DNA of 25,813 nt from 66-474 sp036568625 (GTDB taxonomy: Bacteria > Pseudomonadota > Gammaproteobacteria > Xanthomonadales > Rhodanobacteraceae). The stretch spans positions 1 to 25,813 of the forward strand of contig DATCSF010000159.1 of the NCBI GenBank assembly GCA_036568625.1. Direction: 5' to 3'. The notes under the pieces were generated by a model. The model saw only the letters and a list, made by a program, of their open reading frames with translations, did not search any database and was not told the DNA's origin. The translations under genes and the position numbers were made by a program. Of this stretch, positions 24,796-25,813 are shown in pieces (within the stretch, counting starts at the first letter, position 1; the number at the start of each line of letters is the position of its first letter).

Positions 24796-25311
24796 CTAGT
24801 CATTCTTGTCCCAGTCGACCGTGATGCGTCCGGCATCCAGATCCACCGCTTTCACGTAAACATCCGCCACGTACGGAATCAGGCGTTCGCGTCCGGCTTC
24901 ATCGCGCGCCACCAGCACCTCGTGCGCGCCGTTGTCGAACAGGTGACTGACGCGTCCCAGGTCGTCGCCCGCCTCATTCACCACCTGCAAACCTTCCAGA
25001 TCCGTCTGGTAGAACTCGCCGGATTCGGGTTCCGGCAAGGCTTCGCGCGGAACCCAGATGCGCGCACCCATCCACGTTGCCGCCGCGTCGCGATCCATGA
25101 TGCCGGGCAGCGTTGCGATGATGCCCTTGCCCTGCGTGTGTCCGCGCGCTTCGGCGATTTCCTCGACCCGGCCCGTGTCGCCTTCCAGCAACCACGGCTG
25201 GTATCCGAAAATTGCCTGTCGCGGCTCGGTGAACGATTCCAGCTTCACCGCGCCGTGCACACCATGCACGCCGACAATGCGCCCGAGCAGCACCCGCCGC
25301 CCGTGCTTCAT
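24796..25311 (-). CDS. rimM: Ribosome maturation factor RimM
   Basis: This 171-residue protein helps assemble the 30S head by binding ribosomal protein S19. The N-terminal RimM domain has the typical GRIVGVHGVHGAVKLESFTEP pattern (about residues 10-30, in two parts), and the C-terminal PRC-barrel contains NGAHEVL, RLIPYVADV and RITVDWD. The ATG at 25311 is four bases after the rpsP stop codon, so the two are translated in close succession. A longer frame upstream overlaps rpsP and is rejected. Confidence 0.96.
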   Translation of the reverse strand: MKHGRRVLLGRIVGVHGVHGAVKLESFTEPRQAIFGYQPWLLEGDTGRVEEIAEARGHTQGKGIIATLPGIMDRDAAATWMGARIWVPREALPEPESGEFYQTDLEGLQVVNEAGDDLGRVSHLFDNGAHEVLVARDEAGRERLIPYVADVYVKAVDLDAGRITVDWDKND

Positions 25312-25315
25312 CGCG

Positions 25316-25576
25316 TCAGGCGGCTTGCGCCTGCTTGCCGGCTTCCTTCGCCAGCGCGGCAACCTTGTCGGAGCACCGCGCACCCTTGGCGACCCACGCG
25401 TTCAACTTCTCGACGTCCAGCACCAGGCGCTTGTCCTGGACACCGGCGGCGCCCGGGTTGAAATAACCCAGGCGTTCGATATTGCGACCGTCGCGGGCGC
25501 TGCGCTGGTCGGTCACCACCACGTGGTAAAACGGCCGGCCCTTGGCGCCTGCGCGCGAAAGACGAATCCTGACCAT
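25316..25576 (-). CDS. rpsP: 30S ribosomal protein S16
   Basis: This 86-residue protein binds 16S rRNA in the 30S body. It opens with the family signature MVRIRLSRAGAKGRPFYHVVV and continues with DGRNIERLGYFNPGA and VEKLNAWVAKGARCSDKV. The ATG at 25576 has GGAG at 25588-25591. It is the first gene of the rpsP-rimM-trmD-rplS operon, an order conserved across Proteobacteria. Confidence 0.97.
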   Translation of the reverse strand: MVRIRLSRAGAKGRPFYHVVVTDQRSARDGRNIERLGYFNPGAAGVQDKRLVLDVEKLNAWVAKGARCSDKVAALAKEAGKQAQAA

Positions 25577-25644
25577 GATCAATCGACTCCGAATGGAACG
25601 GCCGCGGGTCGATCGACACGACGCCCGGGCACGGGAAACGCGCA

Positions 25645-25650
25645 ATTGTA
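25645..25650 (-). promoter_or_regulatory. Possible -10 box of the rpsP operon promoter
   Basis: On the minus strand TACAAT stands about 69 bases before the rpsP start, in a locally AT-rich patch. No good -35 hexamer is seen at 16-18 bases, so the call is weak. Confidence 0.3.
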
Positions 25651-25682
25651 AAGGCAAAATCGCCAAAATGCGAGCGCTTTGC

Positions 25683-25780
25683 GTAGGTTGGGCTGAGCGG
25701 GCTTCATCCGCGAAGCCCCATGTCACGCCGTGCGGAGAATGTTGGGCTTCCGCCGATAAAGCCGGCGCCGCCCAACCTAC
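25683..25780. repeat. Composite palindromic repeat, GTAGGTTGGGC family, upstream of rpsP
   Basis: The outer ends GTAGGTTGGGC (25683-25693) and GCCCAACCTAC (25770-25780) are perfect 11-bp inverted repeats. A further GTTGGGC copy at 25741-25747 pairs with the same right arm, and GGGCTTC/GAAGCCC occur inside the left half. The element therefore looks like two hairpin units joined. It shares GGTTGGGCTGAGCG with the minus-strand copy at 10954-10986, showing one dispersed repeat family in this genome. It lies upstream of the rpsP operon; the gene on its other side is beyond the window. Confidence 0.8.
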
Positions 25781-25813
25781 AAAACCACTTCAGCGTCCCG
25801 GGAATCCTCGCCC

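Noticed and set aside
1..25813. tRNA, rRNA, CRISPR arrays, intact insertion sequences or prophage genes
   Set aside because: I looked for their usual signatures on both strands and saw none.

Overview
The window is high-GC (mostly about two thirds G+C) gammaproteobacterial chromosome. It most resembles the Xanthomonadales, perhaps a Rhodanobacter- or Dyella-like member of the Rhodanobacteraceae. The grounds are the Xanthomonas-type NAD kinase, a FimX-like protein with degenerate GGDEF and EAL domains, a very large NAD-specific glutamate dehydrogenase, a Xanthomonas/Caulobacter-type TonB-dependent receptor, and the interspersed palindromic repeats between genes. The assignment rests on reading protein sequence by eye; no search was run.

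Layout, left to right. (1) Positions 1-1906 hold the 3' end of a FimX-like c-di-GMP effector and NAD kinase, closed by a hairpin terminator. (2) Positions 1950-2678 hold no convincing gene but include a 23-bp near-palindrome that could be an operator. (3) Positions 2679-9995 form a co-directional carbohydrate locus: a TonB-dependent receptor, a palindromic repeat element, a secreted GH3 exo-beta-glucanase/beta-glucosidase and a secreted GH30 glycosidase. Together they suggest uptake and periplasmic breakdown of beta-glucan-type oligosaccharides. No regulator or inner-membrane sugar permease lies in the window. (4) Positions 10064-10606 carry a visibly AT-richer, unrecognised single-pass membrane protein on the minus strand, followed by 419 bases without a gene. 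(5) Positions 11026-15966 (minus) encode the large NAD-glutamate dehydrogenase, divergent from a membrane-bound CHASE3-GAF-GGDEF diguanylate cyclase. (6) Positions 18004-22483 encode an RND efflux adaptor and an AcrB-type pump, without an outer-membrane factor. (7) Positions 22642-23517 (minus) encode an aldo/keto reductase. (8) Positions 23653-25576 (minus) carry the classic rpsP-rimM-trmD-rplS operon, ended by a strong intrinsic terminator and preceded by a palindromic repeat.

Most of the window is ordinary core genome. The accessory-looking part is roughly 1950-11000: the beta-glucan locus plus the low-GC membrane protein, bordered on both sides by non-coding sequence. I found no tRNA, rRNA, CRISPR array, intact insertion sequence or prophage. 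I did not find a clearly new multi-gene system. The best candidates for novelty are the orphan membrane protein, the putative operator upstream of the receptor, the repeat families, an odd motif in TrmD and the missing start codon of the diguanylate cyclase.
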